Source: Pseudomonas sp. CC6-YY-74 (GTDB lineage: Bacteria > Pseudomonadota > Gammaproteobacteria > Pseudomonadales > Pseudomonadaceae). Taken from it: a DNA stretch of 64,000 nt. This document shows positions 17,775 to 25,904 of the stretch, piece by piece; position 1 is the stretch's first letter, and each line of letters begins with the position of its first letter. The stretch is from the NCBI RefSeq assembly GCF_002025205.1, contig NZ_CP019947.1, positions 3,572,001 to 3,636,000 of the forward strand, given 5' to 3'. The notes below the pieces were generated by a model, which was not told the origin of the DNA, did no database searches, and saw only the letters and a program-made list of their open reading frames with translations. The position numbers and the translations under genes were made by a program.

Positions 17775-18473
17775 TCACCGCAGGCTGGCGAACTGGGCAG
17801 ACTTGCAGTTGAGGTAGGCCGAGCCCTGCAGCCAGTCTTGATCTGGATACCAGGCAAAGATGAACTGGCCACCCTTGAGCTGATCGACCACCATCCGCGC
17901 CACCTCCGGACGTACCGCCGGGCAACCGAGACTGCGACCGATCCGCCCCTGACTGCGCGCCAGACGCGGGTCGACATAGCTGGCGGCGTGGATGACGATG
18001 GCGCGCTCGCGGGCCCGGTCGTTCACCCCCGGCTCGAGGCCGTCCATGCGCAACGAGTAGCCGTGCTTGCCGCTGTAGCTCTCCGCCGCGCGGAACAAGC
18101 CCAGGCTGGATTGATGACTGTCCTGCGTGTTGGAAAAGCGCGTAGCCAGATTCTCGCCAGACATCCGCCCGTGGGCAACCAGGTCGTTCAACAGCAGCCG
18201 TTGACGCTTTAAATCGAAGATCCACAACCGCCGCGCCGTGGACGGCTGCGCATAGTCGATCACCGCCAGGCGCTGCGCCGGCTCAGCACCATGGCTGACC
18301 GCACATTGCATGGCTGCCAGCGCATGCTCAAGCGCCTGGCGATCGAGCCCGGGCGCGACGCGCGTCAGGCTGTCGAGCAGGGGTCGTGGCGCGGATTCCG
18401 CCGCCAGCCAGGGCGATGCCAGCAGACAAAGGCCAATCAGGTTGAGGCCGAGCCGGCGGAGTGATGTGATCAT
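17775..18473 (-). CDS. Exported murein L,D-transpeptidase catalytic-domain protein (YkuD_2 type)
   Basis: 232-residue exported protein with an N-terminal signal peptide (MITSLRRLGLNLIGLCLLAS, cleavage near LAAES) and a catalytic domain of the YkuD_2 family, the form that resembles L,D-transpeptidases. Family landmarks are LVAHGRMSGENL, GKHGYSLRMDGLEPG, IVIHAASYVDPRLA and the presumed nucleophile Cys in RSLGCPAVR, preceded by the His of VIHAA. It would act on peptidoglycan in the periplasm, but biochemistry for this branch is thin. The start ATG 18473 has AGGAGC about ten bases upstream; a longer frame to 18626 lacks conserved residues. It is divergent from a second transpeptidase gene. Confidence 0.82.
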   Translation of the reverse strand: MITSLRRLGLNLIGLCLLASPWLAAESAPRPLLDSLTRVAPGLDRQALEHALAAMQCAVSHGAEPAQRLAVIDYAQPSTARRLWIFDLKRQRLLLNDLVAHGRMSGENLATRFSNTQDSHQSSLGLFRAAESYSGKHGYSLRMDGLEPGVNDRARERAIVIHAASYVDPRLARSQGRIGRSLGCPAVRPEVARMVVDQLKGGQFIFAWYPDQDWLQGSAYLNCKSAQFASLR

Positions 18474-18718
18474 GGGCAGGAAGCTCCTGTGTACACTGCG
18501 GGCAATGTTTGGCGACCGCCGCGACCGCCTGTTTTTTTCTAAACACCCCGGGCATGACACGCACCGACTGCGACAACCCATTCGACGGCGCAACAGCTCG
18601 TTGCAAAATGGCGCGGGCGACGGCAAGGCAAGGCGGTTCGACGCGTCTCAGCAACGCTGAAACGCCTAGCGCCGTATTTTTTCAACGGCTTGGCAGAGTC
18701 ATCACGGAACTGGCGATC

Positions 18719-20326
18719 ATGGACTTCAGCGCGCGATTGTACAAAAAAACCGCACATTACCTGACCGCCGGCTGTCTGCTGGCGATCACGGCCCAGGCCT
18801 ACGGCGCCGATGACGACGCTAGCCAGGCGATCCGCCAGAGCTTCGCGGCGCAGCCCAGTGCCTGCGCCTCGACGCTGGCGGCCGCCGAGCTGCAGAGCGC
18901 CAGTTTGCTCCACGAATTCTATGCCCAAGAGGCATTCCTGCCACTCTGGCAAGAGCCTAGCCGACGCGTGGCGCTGCTGCATGAACTGGAGCGACTGGAC
19001 GATGACGGCCTCAACCCGAACGAGTATCTACTCGACAGCCTGCGCACCGCGCTGCCGAAGGATATTCAGCAACGCGCCTGCGCCGACCTGCTGATCAGCC
19101 ACCGCTACCTGCAAGCCCTGCAACACCTGTCACGCGGGCGCGTGGCGCAGGAACCGATCGAACCTTTCTGGCGCGCCCCCGACAGCGTCAGCCCGACACC
19201 ACGCCCCAGCCTGCTCAGCATGGCCGGGCAAGGCATCGACGACCTGCCGGCGGCCTTCGCCACGGCGCGCCCGATCCTGCGCCAGTACCAGCAACTGCGC
19301 CGCGCCTATGCCGAGCGGCGGCGCCTGCCGCTCGCCGAGTGGACGCCGATTCCCGGCGGTCGCCTGCTGCGCCCGGACATGCGCGATGCGCGTGTCCCCC
19401 TTCTGCTCGCCCGTCTGGCCGCAGAAGGTTATATAGACGAACGACCCGCAGTCGCCAGCGACCACTATGACCCTGCCCTGGTGACCGCCACGCAGCGCTT
19501 CCAGACTCGCCACGGCCTGCAGGCCGACGGCATGATCGGCCCGGACAGCCTGACCGCCCTCAACACCAGCGCGGCCGCACGCCTCGAGCAACTGCGGGTC
19601 AACCTCGAGCGCTGGCGCTGGCTGGCCGGCGATATCGAGGCACAAACCTTGCTGGTTAACATCGCCGGCGGCCAACTCAGCTATTACCGCGACCATCAAC
19701 TGCTGTGGCAGGGGCGCGCCCAGGTCGGTCGGCCGGAACGCCAGACGCCACAGCTAAAATCGCTGGTCAGCCGTCTGACCCTAAACCCCACCTGGACCGT
19801 GCCGCCCACCATCATGCGCGAGGACAAACTGCCGGCGATCCGCCGCGACCTTGGCTACCTGGCCCTGCACCAGCTGCGCGTGCTCGACCGCGATGGCAAC
19901 CCGCTCGACCCGACCAAGGTTGATTGGCAGCGCCCTGGGGCGATCATCCTGCGCCAGGATGCCGGTCCGAAAAATCCCCTGGGGCAACTGGTCATCCGCT
20001 TCGCTAACCCGTTCTCCGTGTACCTGCACGACACCCCTAGCCAGCACCTTTTCAGCAAATCGCCGCGCGCCTTCAGTTCTGGCTGCGTGCGCATCGAAGG
20101 CATCGTCGAGCTGCTCGACACCCTGCTGCCAGCCGATGACTGCGCCGAGATCGCACGCCTGCTGGCCAGCGGCAACACCAAGGAATTTCCACTGCGCGAG
20201 CGCCTGCCGATCGTCCTGGCCTACTGGACCGCCGAAGTCGATGCCGACGGCGAGCTGATCTTGCGCAACGACCTCTACGCCCGGGATCAAAGCGTGCTCG
20301 CCGCCCTGCAGCGCAACACATACTGA
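18719..20326 (+). CDS. YcbB/LdtD-like L,D-transpeptidase
   Basis: 535-residue periplasmic L,D-transpeptidase that should form 3-3 cross-links in peptidoglycan. It has an N-terminal signal segment (AHYLTAGCLLAITAQAYGAD), a scaffold domain about 35-235, a peptidoglycan-binding repeat about 245-290 (TQRFQTRHGLQADGMIGPDS) and a YkuD catalytic domain with the active-site Cys in SSGCVRIEG and a His in YLHDTPS. The capping subdomain expected of YcbB lies between. The start ATG 18719 has GGAA upstream and precedes the signal peptide; an open frame extends to 18509 but is unlike the family. The 245-bp gap to the divergent gene contains a T7 run (about 18532-18538) of unclear role. Confidence 0.9.
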   Translation: MDFSARLYKKTAHYLTAGCLLAITAQAYGADDDASQAIRQSFAAQPSACASTLAAAELQSASLLHEFYAQEAFLPLWQEPSRRVALLHELERLDDDGLNPNEYLLDSLRTALPKDIQQRACADLLISHRYLQALQHLSRGRVAQEPIEPFWRAPDSVSPTPRPSLLSMAGQGIDDLPAAFATARPILRQYQQLRRAYAERRRLPLAEWTPIPGGRLLRPDMRDARVPLLLARLAAEGYIDERPAVASDHYDPALVTATQRFQTRHGLQADGMIGPDSLTALNTSAAARLEQLRVNLERWRWLAGDIEAQTLLVNIAGGQLSYYRDHQLLWQGRAQVGRPERQTPQLKSLVSRLTLNPTWTVPPTIMREDKLPAIRRDLGYLALHQLRVLDRDGNPLDPTKVDWQRPGAIILRQDAGPKNPLGQLVIRFANPFSVYLHDTPSQHLFSKSPRAFSSGCVRIEGIVELLDTLLPADDCAEIARLLASGNTKEFPLRERLPIVLAYWTAEVDADGELILRNDLYARDQSVLAALQRNTY

Positions 20327-20419
20327 TTCACACGCCTGCCTTGGCTCGGGGCAAAAACGCCGCTAATTGGCTTACAATCGGCCGCTACCCTACAAGCACC
20401 CCGCAAGGAAATACGCCTC

Positions 20420-21343
20420 ATGGAAATCGGCAGCGTGATCTTTCTCTTCGTCGGCCTGGCCTTCGCCGTGGTCCTTATGGGCTTCAAAGTGGTGCCCCAG
20501 GGCTCTCAGTGGACGGTCGAGCGCTTTGGCCGCTACACCAACACCCTGACCCCGGGCCTGAACATCATCGTGCCGGTAATGGACCGCATCGGCCACAAGC
20601 TCAGCGTCATGGAAACCGTGCTGGATATTCCCCCGCAGGAAGTGATCACCTACGACAACGCCACAGTGCAGATCGATGCGGTGTGCTTCTTCCAGGTGAT
20701 CAACGCCGCTCAGGCCGCCTACGAGGTGAACAACCTCATCCATGCCATCCGCAACCTGCTGCAAACCAATATCCGTACCGTACTCGGCTCCATGGAGCTG
20801 GACGCGATGCTCAGCCAGCGCGATGCGATCAACGAGAAACTGTTGCGCACCGTGGATGAGGCGACCGCGCCTTGGGGCATCAAGATCACCCGCATCGAAA
20901 TCAAGGACATCAGCCCGCCGGCCGACCTGATGGCCGCCATGTCCGGGCAGATGAAGGCCGAACGGATCAAGCGTGCGCAGATCCTCGAAGCCGAAGGCCT
21001 GCGCGCCGCCGCCATTCTCACCGCCGAAGGCAAGAAGCAGGCGCAGATCCTCGAGGCCGAGGGTGAACGGGCAGCGGCCTTCCTCGAAGCCGAAGCCCGT
21101 GAGCGTGCCGCCGGCGCCGAAGCCGAAGCCACCCGGGTGGTCTCGGTCGCCATCGCGGATGGTAACGTGCAGGCGATCAATTATTTCGTCGCGCAGAAAT
21201 ACATCGATGCCCTCGGCAAGTTGGCCAGCGCCAACAACAGCAAGGTCATCCTTATGCCGCTGGAAGCCAGCCAGGTGATCGGCGCGGTCAGCGGAATCGG
21301 TGAAATCGTCAAAGCCACCTTCGGTGACAACAAGCAGGGTTAA
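20420..21343 (+). CDS. qmcA: SPFH/stomatin-family membrane protein (QmcA-like)
   Basis: 307-residue slipin with one N-terminal membrane anchor (residues 4-23), an SPFH/band 7 domain (about 24-190) and a long heptad-rich helix with near-repeats [12 protein letters not shown] / [10 protein letters not shown] / [12 protein letters not shown], then a hydrophobic C-terminus. Such proteins form large cage-like oligomers in membrane microdomains and are functionally tied to an NfeD partner, encoded here three bases downstream. It starts at ATG 20420 with AAGGAAA upstream. It most resembles E. coli QmcA, which pairs with the NfeD-like YbbK. A role in membrane protein quality control is inferred from the family. 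Confidence 0.9.
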   Translation: MEIGSVIFLFVGLAFAVVLMGFKVVPQGSQWTVERFGRYTNTLTPGLNIIVPVMDRIGHKLSVMETVLDIPPQEVITYDNATVQIDAVCFFQVINAAQAAYEVNNLIHAIRNLLQTNIRTVLGSMELDAMLSQRDAINEKLLRTVDEATAPWGIKITRIEIKDISPPADLMAAMSGQMKAERIKRAQILEAEGLRAAAILTAEGKKQAQILEAEGERAAAFLEAEARERAAGAEAEATRVVSVAIADGNVQAINYFVAQKYIDALGKLASANNSKVILMPLEASQVIGAVSGIGEIVKATFGDNKQG

Positions 21344-21346
21344 GCG

Positions 21347-21796
21347 ATGTGGGATTACTTGCAGCACCTGTCGTATTGGAACTGGCTGGCCATCGGCACC
21401 CTGCTGCTGATCCTCGAGGTGTTCGGCACGGGCGGTTACCTGCTGTGGATCGGCATCGCCGCCGCCAGCGTCGGCGTCCTCACCTACCTGTTCCCGGCGC
21501 TGCCCTGGGCCGTGCAGTTCATCCTGTTCGGCGCGCTGTCGGTGCTCACCGCGGTGTACTGGTGGCGCCGCCAACGCACCGCAGCCAAACCCTCCGATCA
21601 GCCGGGGCTGAACCGCCGCGGCAGTGAACTGATGGGCCGCCAGTTCGTTCTCTATGAAGCGATCAATGCTGGCCACGGCAAGATCAAGGCCGGCGACACC
21701 CTGTGGCTGGTCAGCGGGCCGGATTTGCCGGCCGGCAGCCAGGTCAAGGTGATCGGCCAGGACGGCGTGCTGCTGAAAGTCGAAGCCAGCGGGTGA
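21347..21796 (+). CDS. NfeD-like membrane partner of QmcA
   Basis: 149-residue NfeD1b-type protein: two to three N-terminal membrane helices (about 12-75; ILEVFGTGGYLLWIGIAAAS) and a C-terminal soluble OB-fold beta-barrel (about 90-149; GRQFVLYEAINAGHGKIKAG, ending KVIGQDGVLLKVEASG). It lacks the ClpP-like protease domain of long NfeD proteins. It lies three bases after qmcA with its ribosome-binding site in the end of that gene, so the pair is an operon and probably one complex. The frame stays open in phase for 61 more codons after the stop (see the next entry). Confidence 0.88.
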   Translation: MWDYLQHLSYWNWLAIGTLLLILEVFGTGGYLLWIGIAAASVGVLTYLFPALPWAVQFILFGALSVLTAVYWWRRQRTAAKPSDQPGLNRRGSELMGRQFVLYEAINAGHGKIKAGDTLWLVSGPDLPAGSQVKVIGQDGVLLKVEASG

Positions 21797-21832
21797 ACGC
21801 CCTGCACCTCGCGCCGCCAGCGGCGGCGTGAG

Positions 21833-21982
21833 GTGGACCAGCTCCTGACCCAACTCCGTCACCACGGCTGCCAGCGGCTCGCCCTGGAAACCGCTCAGCC
21901 GCGCCACGGCTTTACCCAGACCAGCCACCTGACGCTGACCGGTCTGCAGCAGCACTACCTGCAAACCGGCGGCAGCGACTAG
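21833..21982 (+). other. Coding-like open frame downstream of nfeD
   Basis: A GTG-started frame of 49 codons ends at TAG 21980-21982. It is in phase with nfeD and open from the nfeD stop. It has strong codon bias (about 44 of 50 third positions G or C). The product (VDQLLTQLRHHGCQRLALE...) is not one I recognise, and no ribosome-binding site stands out. It could be a small gene, the remnant of a lost C-terminus, or chance in GC-rich DNA. A minus-strand frame starting at 21997 also covers this gap but runs entirely through nfeD and qmcA. The rest of the 296-bp gap (to 22092) is otherwise empty. Confidence 0.25.
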
Positions 21983-22092
21983 CGCCCCTGCTTTCATCCA
22001 GATTACTCAGCGCGGTTATTTCGGCAGACGTCTGGAACCACCGGCGGCAACCAGGACTCAGATATATAGAGCCATCTCCCGGAGTCACCCGT

Positions 22093-22395
22093 ATGAGCCG
22101 CTTTGGTCCGTTACTCTTTGCCAGTCTCTTCGCCTTCGCTGCGCCGTCATTCGCGGAAAGCATGGTGCGCGACATCCTCTCGTCCGGCGCGACCACCGCC
22201 TCGACCTACCTGACCTTCAAGGACAAGAAGCTGATCGTGCCTGCGCGTGACGATGCCAGCAGCTATGTCGCCAGCGCCGGGGAAATTCGTGGGCCTTACC
22301 TGGAAGCGGCGCTCAACCAGTTGCGCGCCGAGCATCCCGACCTGCAGGCCAGCGACATGGAATTGGCCAGCGCGATCCTCGCCGCAGAACAGTAG
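22093..22395 (+). CDS. Small exported DUF2388 (TIGR02448) protein
   Basis: 100-residue protein with a clear signal peptide (MSRFGPLLFASLFAFAAPSF, cleavage after SFA), so the mature protein of about 78 residues should be periplasmic. The body (MVRDILSSGATTASTYLTF and SYVASAGEIRGPYLEAAL) matches the Pseudomonas-restricted DUF2388/TIGR02448 family, which has no known function and often occurs in several copies per genome. It starts at ATG 22093 with GGAG eight bases upstream. It is convergent with the HDOD gene, with a terminator between. Confidence 0.85.
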   Translation: MSRFGPLLFASLFAFAAPSFAESMVRDILSSGATTASTYLTFKDKKLIVPARDDASSYVASAGEIRGPYLEAALNQLRAEHPDLQASDMELASAILAAEQ

Positions 22396-22407
22396 CCGCA
22401 GGCCAGC

Positions 22408-22453
22408 AAAAAATACCGCGCCCGACTGACAAACCCTGAAGGTTTGCCAGTCG
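22408..22453 (-). terminator. Rho-independent terminator of the HDOD gene
   Basis: Stem CGACTG/CAGTCG plus CAAACC/GGTTTG (22423-22453) with a five-base loop. On the minus strand it is followed by TATTTTTT (plus-strand A-run 22408-22415). This is a classical intrinsic terminator for the minus-strand HDOD gene; on the plus strand the same stem could also slow transcription from the DUF2388 gene. Confidence 0.88.
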
Positions 22454-22460
22454 CGGCGGG

Positions 22461-23327
22461 TCAGGCCTCGCCCAGTTCACGGATGCTCTCGCGCAGGTAC
22501 TCGAAGTCGGACTCAGACAGCCCGACATACTCCAGCACCAGCTGTTCGATACTCTGCCACTCATGATCCTCGGCCTGATTGCCCAGCACCCGGTGGCTTT
22601 CACAGATGTGTTCGGCCATCTTCAGAATCGCCAACAGGGTCTTCAGCTGGGCATCGCGGCCCGAGTCGTCGCTGAAGATCGCCAAGGCGTCATGGTGGCT
22701 GGCGATCGCCTCGCACAGGTGCTGCGGCAGGTTCCATGACTTGGCAGTGAAATAGCCGACCACCGCATGGTTGGTACTGAGCAGGCGATTCTCGGTATCG
22801 ACCACCCGCAACTCGGTACTGGCGCTGTAATAGGCCTCTTCCAGCACCGTCATGAAACTGGCGAAGCGCTTGACCATCAGCGCAATCCCGCAGTTATGGA
22901 ACAACCCGAGGGCGTAGGCCTCATCCGGCGACTGGTAGCCGATACGCTTGGCCAGGGTCAGGCAGGTCATGGCCACGTCCTGGGCGCTGTCCCAGAATCG
23001 GCTGAGGGTGACGATCGCTTCGTCGCTGAGCTCGCCCTTGATCGACTGTGCATTGATCAGGTTGATCACCGTGTCGCAACCGAGCAGATTGACCGCCTGC
23101 TGGATCGAGGCGATGCGGTTGCTCAGGCCGAAGAACGGCGAGTTGACGATCTTCAATAACGCCCCGGACAACCCCGGATCCTGGCTGATCAACCTGGCAA
23201 TGGCCTTCAGGTCGGGGTTGGGCATGACCTGCTCCATCTGCAGGTCGACCATGATCTGTGGCTGCGGCGGCACGCTGATGCCTTGCAGGGCTTTGTGCAG
23301 CTGTTCGGCGGAGAGGGCGTAGGCCAT
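22461..23327 (-). CDS. HDOD-domain signalling protein
   Basis: 288-residue cytoplasmic protein made almost entirely of an HDOD domain (about 15-215: SVPPQPQIMVDLQ, IARLISQDPGLSGALLKIVN, IQQAVNLLG, LGLFHNCGIALM). The HD dyad is degenerate (HN), as usual for HDOD proteins, so phosphohydrolase activity is not expected; they act as signalling or scaffold proteins in several pathways. The C-terminal 70 residues are helical and acidic. No GGDEF, EAL or receiver domain is fused. It stands alone, divergent from rlmI, and is followed by its own terminator. Confidence 0.88.
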   Translation of the reverse strand: MAYALSAEQLHKALQGISVPPQPQIMVDLQMEQVMPNPDLKAIARLISQDPGLSGALLKIVNSPFFGLSNRIASIQQAVNLLGCDTVINLINAQSIKGELSDEAIVTLSRFWDSAQDVAMTCLTLAKRIGYQSPDEAYALGLFHNCGIALMVKRFASFMTVLEEAYYSASTELRVVDTENRLLSTNHAVVGYFTAKSWNLPQHLCEAIASHHDALAIFSDDSGRDAQLKTLLAILKMAEHICESHRVLGNQAEDHEWQSIEQLVLEYVGLSESDFEYLRESIRELGEA

Positions 23328-23452
23328 GGCTAGTCAACAATAGTGGCAGAGGGCCAGAGTGTAGCCGGATCACCCCCCGCCCGAGCAAGCCGGAAACATT
23401 CATCGGCGCGAAGGAAGCCCGTCCGAGCTGCGCCTGCGCTTGGCGAACCAGC

Positions 23453-23458
23453 TATAAT
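23453..23458 (+). promoter_or_regulatory. Candidate -10 element for rlmI
   Basis: A consensus TATAAT lies 27 bp before the rlmI start, inside the 157-bp gap between the divergent HDOD and rlmI genes. No convincing -35 hexamer is present at 16-18 bp. Transcription would begin about 20 bases before the gene. Confidence 0.45.
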
Positions 23459-23484
23459 CGCGCTCTTTTTCTGGAGAACACCCC

Positions 23485-24681
23485 ATGTCCCTGCCCAGCC
23501 TGCGGCTTAAAGCCAACGCCGATCGACGCCTGCGGGCTGGTCATCTATGGGTGTACAGCAACGAAATCGATGTCGCCGCCACCCCGCTGCACGGCTTTGC
23601 CGCAGGCGATCAGGCGATCCTCGAAGCCGCCGGCGGCAAGCCGCTGGGCGTGGTTGCCATGAGCCCGAACAACCTGATCTGCGCTCGCCTGCTGTCGCGC
23701 GACGTCAAGCACGTACTGGACAAATCCCTGTTGGTACACCGCATCAAGGTCGCCCTGTCCTTGCGCGAGCGCCTGTTCGACCAGCCTTGCTACCGCCTGG
23801 TATTTGGCGACTCCGACCTGCTTCCGGGCTTGGTGGTGGATCGCTTCTTCGACATCCTGGTGGTGCAACTGGCCTCCGCCACCATGGAACGGCACAAGGA
23901 TGAGGTGCTCGCCGCGTTGATCCAGGTGATCAAGCCGAGCGGCATCCTGCTCAAGAACGACTCCGCCGCCCGTGACGCCGAAGGTCTCGAGCGTTATGTC
24001 GACACCGTTTTCGGTGTGGTGCCGGAATGGGTGGCGCTGGAAGAGAATGGGGTGAAGTTCGAAGCGCCGGTGATCGAGGGGCAGAAGACCGGCTGGTTCT
24101 TCGACCACCGCATGAACCGCGCGCGCTTGGCGCCCTACGTCAAAGGCAAGCGCGTGCTCGACCTGTTCAGCTACATCGGCGGCTGGGGCGTGCAAGCGGC
24201 GGCCTTCGGCGCCACTGAAGTGATGTGCGTGGACGCCTCGGCCTTCGCCCTCGATGGGGTGGAGCGCAACGCAGCCCTCAACGGCCTGTCCGAACAAGTT
24301 GCCTGCATCGAAGGCGACGTGTTCGCCGCCCTCAAGGAACTGAAAAACGCCGAAGAGCGCTTCGACGTGGTGATCGCCGATCCACCTGCCTTCATCAAGC
24401 GCAAGAAGGATCTGAAGAACGGCGAAGCCGCCTACCGCCGCCTCAACGAAGCGGCCATGCGCCTGCTCAACAAGGACGGCATCCTGGTCAGCGCCTCCTG
24501 CTCCATGCACCTGCCGGAAGACGACCTGCAGAACATCCTGCTGACCAGCGCCCGTCACCTCGACCGCAATATCCAACTGCTCGAACGTGGCGGCCAGGGC
24601 CCCGATCATCCGGTGCACCCGGCCATCGCCGAGACTCGCTATATCAAGAGCCTGACCTGCCGCTTGCTGCCCAACAGCTAA
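23485..24681 (+). CDS. rlmI: 23S rRNA (cytosine1962-C5)-methyltransferase
   Basis: 398-residue SAM-dependent methyltransferase of the RlmI (YccW) type, modifying C1962 of 23S rRNA. It has an N-terminal PUA domain (about 2-75; RAGHLWVYSNEI), a central EEHEE domain, a Rossmann methyltransferase domain with VLDLFSYIGGWG (about 222-233) and the DPPAF motif; the catalytic Cys is in SASCSMH near 340. Full length, intact. The start ATG 23485 is preceded by GGAGAA. It is transcribed alone from the gap it shares with the HDOD gene. Confidence 0.92.
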   Translation: MSLPSLRLKANADRRLRAGHLWVYSNEIDVAATPLHGFAAGDQAILEAAGGKPLGVVAMSPNNLICARLLSRDVKHVLDKSLLVHRIKVALSLRERLFDQPCYRLVFGDSDLLPGLVVDRFFDILVVQLASATMERHKDEVLAALIQVIKPSGILLKNDSAARDAEGLERYVDTVFGVVPEWVALEENGVKFEAPVIEGQKTGWFFDHRMNRARLAPYVKGKRVLDLFSYIGGWGVQAAAFGATEVMCVDASAFALDGVERNAALNGLSEQVACIEGDVFAALKELKNAEERFDVVIADPPAFIKRKKDLKNGEAAYRRLNEAAMRLLNKDGILVSASCSMHLPEDDLQNILLTSARHLDRNIQLLERGGQGPDHPVHPAIAETRYIKSLTCRLLPNS

Positions 24682-24689
24682 CAGACCGC

Positions 24690-25000
24690 TGAAAAACTAC
24701 TGCGCTCGGCTATACGGCGTTGCATTCAGCCCACAAAAGCGCCGTGTTGAACGCGCTTCAGCGCGGCCCCTAAGGGGTGAGCCAAGCGAAGCAAATGCTC
24801 ATGTACGGCTCGTACGCTGCGCGGCTTCGGCCGATTGACTCGCTACGCTCACCCTGCGGGCCAGCCTTCGGCGGCTACTCCCGCTGGCCATTGCGCCTTG
24901 TGACCCACATGGCTGTGGGAAATGCCGCTACCCGTAGGGAACGGGCGCGGCCCTAGCCATCGCTCGCGACATTTATCAACGGCCTGCGCAACGGCAGGAG
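24690..25000. repeat. Gene-free repetitive-looking intergenic block
   Basis: The 328-bp gap between rlmI and the ABC ATPase holds no credible gene. It is built of short inverted segments, for example CAAATGCTCATGTACGGCTC next to GTACGCTGCGC, CGGGCCAGCCTTCGGCGGCT, and CCCACATGGCTGTGGG (imperfect palindrome). The text resembles intergenic repeats I have met in several Pseudomonas genomes (GAAAAACTACTGCGCTCGG...), but I cannot name the family. It separates two convergent transcription units and may also act in termination. Confidence 0.5.
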
Positions 25001-25009
25001 CAAGCAGCT

Positions 25010-25813
25010 TCAGTGCAGGATCTGCGTCAAAAAAGCCTGCGCCCGTGGGCTTTTCGGCGCATTGAAGAAGGTTTCGGGCGGGCTGTCCTCGACGATCCGT
25101 CCGCCATCGAGGAACAGCACCCGCTGCGCCACCTGACGGGCGAAGCCCATCTCGTGGGTGACGCAGAGCATGGTCATGCCGCTGTCGGCCAGCTTGACCA
25201 TGACATCCAGTACCTCGTTGACCATCTCCGGGTCGAGCGCCGAGGTCGGCTCATCGAACAGCATGATGCGCGGCTGCATGCACAGCGCCCGGGCGATGGC
25301 CACCCGCTGCTGCTGACCACCCGATAGCTGACTGGGGTATTTGTCCGCCTGATTTTCGATACCCACTTTGGCCAGGTAGCGCCGCGCCCGCTCCTCGGCG
25401 GCCTTGCGGCTCAGGCCGTGCACACTGATCGGCGCCAAGCTGCAGTTGTCCAGCACGCTCATGTGCGGGAACAGGTTGAAGTGCTGAAAGACCATGCCAA
25501 TCTCCCGGCGCACCTTGGCCGCCTGCGCCGTGCCCTGTGACAGATCGCTGCCCTCGACCAGAATCCGCCCCTGTTCGGCGATTTCCAGCCGATTGATGCA
25601 GCGGATCAAGGTCGATTTGCCCGAGCCCGAGGGCCCGCAGAGCACGATACGTTCGCCCGACTGCACGCTGAGGTCGATATCGTGCAACGCCTGAAAAGGG
25701 CCGTACCACTTGCTCACGCCCTGGATCTCAACGGCTGGCCGACTGCGGGGCGCAGCCTGGTCCAAGCCGGGGGTTGGCGCCAGTGCGTGGCTCTGACTGC
25801 GAGTCGAAAGCAT
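25010..25813 (-). CDS. Polar amino-acid ABC transporter ATPase
   Basis: 267-residue ATP-binding subunit of a polar amino-acid (HisP/GlnQ-type) importer. Walker A is [10 protein letters not shown]-loop [12 protein letters not shown], signature [15 protein letters not shown], Walker [15 protein letters not shown] and the H-loop is in [10 protein letters not shown]; all intact. It has a 29-residue N-terminal extension before the domain start. The start ATG 25813 is supported by TAGGAGAG. It is the last gene of the rpiR-binding protein-permease-permease-dehydrogenase-ATPase operon, so it should energise uptake of the amino acid degraded by that operon, probably lysine or D-lysine. Confidence 0.9.
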   Translation of the reverse strand: MLSTRSQSHALAPTPGLDQAAPRSRPAVEIQGVSKWYGPFQALHDIDLSVQSGERIVLCGPSGSGKSTLIRCINRLEIAEQGRILVEGSDLSQGTAQAAKVRREIGMVFQHFNLFPHMSVLDNCSLAPISVHGLSRKAAEERARRYLAKVGIENQADKYPSQLSGGQQQRVAIARALCMQPRIMLFDEPTSALDPEMVNEVLDVMVKLADSGMTMLCVTHEMGFARQVAQRVLFLDGGRIVEDSPPETFFNAPKSPRAQAFLTQILH

Positions 25814-25904
25814 GCGAGTTCTCTCCTATTGCGGCCCGTTGGGCACCGGCCTCCCGAGCGGAAGGTCGGCGCTCGACTGGCGCTTATTGTTGTGTGGTTC
25901 GAGG

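Noticed and set aside
20390..21997. A 535-codon minus-strand frame covering qmcA and nfeD, beginning with a plausible signal-like start
   Set aside because: It runs through both conserved plus-strand genes without stopping. The plus-strand frame has better codon bias in the gap, and no good ribosome-binding site precedes 21997.
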